A DNA stretch of 22,667 nucleotides, from the NCBI GenBank assembly GCA_964468125.1, contig CAYXVF010000097.1, positions 1 through 22,667 on the forward strand, in the 5' to 3' direction. Origin of the DNA: CAYXVF01 sp964468125. Its GTDB lineage: Bacteria > Myxococcota > XYA12-FULL-58-9 > CAYXVF01. The position numbers and the translations under genes were made by a program. This document shows, piece after piece, positions 21,828-22,667 of the stretch; positions within the stretch are counted from its first letter, which is position 1; each line of letters begins with the position of its first letter. The notes below the pieces were generated by a model. That model saw nothing but the letters and a program-made list of their open reading frames with translations, ran no database searches and was not told the DNA's origin.

Positions 21828-22483
21828 GCCAAGCCGAAACCACGGTCACTATCGGCGGCGTCCCGATCACCATGCGTATCGAATCACTCGCGACTTCGAC
21901 GCCCAGCGCCGGAGTTAACGACTTCGCCGTCCACTTCGAGTTGGCGGCGGGCGAACCTCACTCCTTTGTGAGCTTTTCGACGCGAGCACCTGCGGGTGAC
22001 GGCCCGGAACGACTCGATGATGAATCGATCGTAGTCCACGGACACGTACCACGCAGGGTCCAAGAAGCGGTTCTTGAGTGGCTGCAGAGCCGCTACAGCG
22101 CTTCGCACTACGCGTGGAGACTGAGTGCGAGCTTGAGGGAAGGTCACGATGCGTTGCCGGCGCGACCTGACGATGAGCTGGTCGCCGTCATGGCCCACAT
22201 TGTTCCGAGCACGGATGTGCCGAAGTCTCGCATCAACACTGAGCGCGGGGAGCGCGAACCGTATCTTCGCGGAGAGCTCACGCGAGCAGCTGCGGCAAGG
22301 CTGCTGATCAAATGCGGCCGCCGGGAATCAATGGCCTGGGACAGAACGCTCGAGGGCGATTCGACCGCGGCGCAGTGGCGCGCGCGCTGGTCGCTGGCCA
22401 AGCGCCGCTACTCACAGCTCGTGAGGACCCTCGAACGAGAACAGAACCAACAACACGAGTTCGGTTGGAGCTGGTCGCGGTAG
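21824..22483 (+). CDS. hypothetical protein, 219 aa
   Basis: Starts at GTG 21824, overlapping the preceding stop, with AGGGGGCGAAA upstream. Two regions are visible. The first ~100 residues are beta-rich then helical (TVTIGGVPITMRIESLATST ... VQEAVLEWLQSRYSASHYAW), resembling the tail of the 112-aa protein encoded at 11884. The C-terminal ~110 residues are helical and basic (LTRAAAARLLIKCGRRESMA; RARWSLAKRRYSQLVRTLER). No catalytic motif or signal peptide. It ends the operon; element F follows and presumably drives a gene beyond the window. Confidence 0.62.
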   Translation: MSQAETTVTIGGVPITMRIESLATSTPSAGVNDFAVHFELAAGEPHSFVSFSTRAPAGDGPERLDDESIVVHGHVPRRVQEAVLEWLQSRYSASHYAWRLSASLREGHDALPARPDDELVAVMAHIVPSTDVPKSRINTERGEREPYLRGELTRAAAARLLIKCGRRESMAWDRTLEGDSTAAQWRARWSLAKRRYSQLVRTLEREQNQQHEFGWSWSR

Positions 22484-22534
22484 TCAAGCAGTCGCCCCTG
22501 GTCTACAGCGTCAGTGAGTGAGCACTCTTTCGTG

Positions 22535-22564
22535 TTGCTTCCAGATGCGTTGCAAATGTATACA
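22535..22564 (+). promoter_or_regulatory. promoter/operator element F at the right edge
   Basis: TTGCTT (22535-22540), 18 bp, then TATACA (22559-22564) within AATGTATACATCGGCC. No gene starts within the remaining 100 bp on the plus strand, so its target should lie just outside the window. Confidence 0.5.
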
Positions 22565-22667
22565 TCGGCCCGAAGCCGGCATGACTTCGCTCGAGGCGGC
22601 TGCGGACCCGCGCTGAGTCACGCCATCTCACCCAAACGCCACCCCTACCGCTGCGGGCAAGACGGAT

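Overview
The window looks like part of a plasmid, or a plasmid-derived element, from a high-GC Gram-negative bacterium. A proteobacterium or myxobacterium-like host fits best, because of the Lnt-like acyltransferase, the lipoprotein and the secreted-protease-type genes, but the species cannot be named from the sequence. Plasmid evidence: a RepA of the replication initiator protein A family beside four 22-bp iterons, the C-terminal stump of a Ti-type TraA relaxase, and plasmid-typical SSB, RadC-like and Dam genes, plus many small unknown genes in tightly coupled operons.

Layout. 1-163 is an 8-bp tandem array. 410-1681 holds small cargo genes: an unknown 84-aa protein, a frameshifted Rap1a/Tai-like gene, a 74-aa unknown, and the relaxase remnant. 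1873-3354 (minus) is repA, and 3355-4037 is the likely replication origin, with iterons, two inverted repeats and a repeated TTCGGGTCACA box. 4038-4667 encodes one unknown protein. 4668-5725 has no convincing gene. 5726-7632 (minus) carries three putative DNA-binding proteins: an HTH protein, a MerR-like protein and a small RHH-like protein. 7718-22483 is almost entirely plus strand and is split into operons: (i) unknown, zinc ribbon, Dam; (ii) unknown, degenerate kinase-like protein, RadC-like JAMM protein; (iii) five overlapping unknown genes; (iv) SSB, small protein, Lnt-like protein split by a frameshift, decayed metalloprotease gene, lipoprotein; (v) zinc-ribbon protein and unknown; (vi) three unknown genes.

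The most interesting signal is a recurring intergenic element, TGTATACA followed by about WYAG. It lies upstream of each of these plus-strand operons and again at the right edge of the window. Four or five of the seven copies have a TTGC-type -35 hexamer 17-18 bp upstream, so it is either a shared promoter class or an operator overlapping promoters. Inference: operons i-vi form one co-regulated plasmid module. Their SSB, Dam and RadC-like content recalls the leading region of conjugative plasmids, which is expressed early after entry.

Several genes between 15.7 and 18.3 kb, and the Rap1a-like gene, carry frameshifts or in-frame stops. The neighbouring long genes are intact, so these look like local decay, although sequencing error cannot be excluded from the sequence alone.
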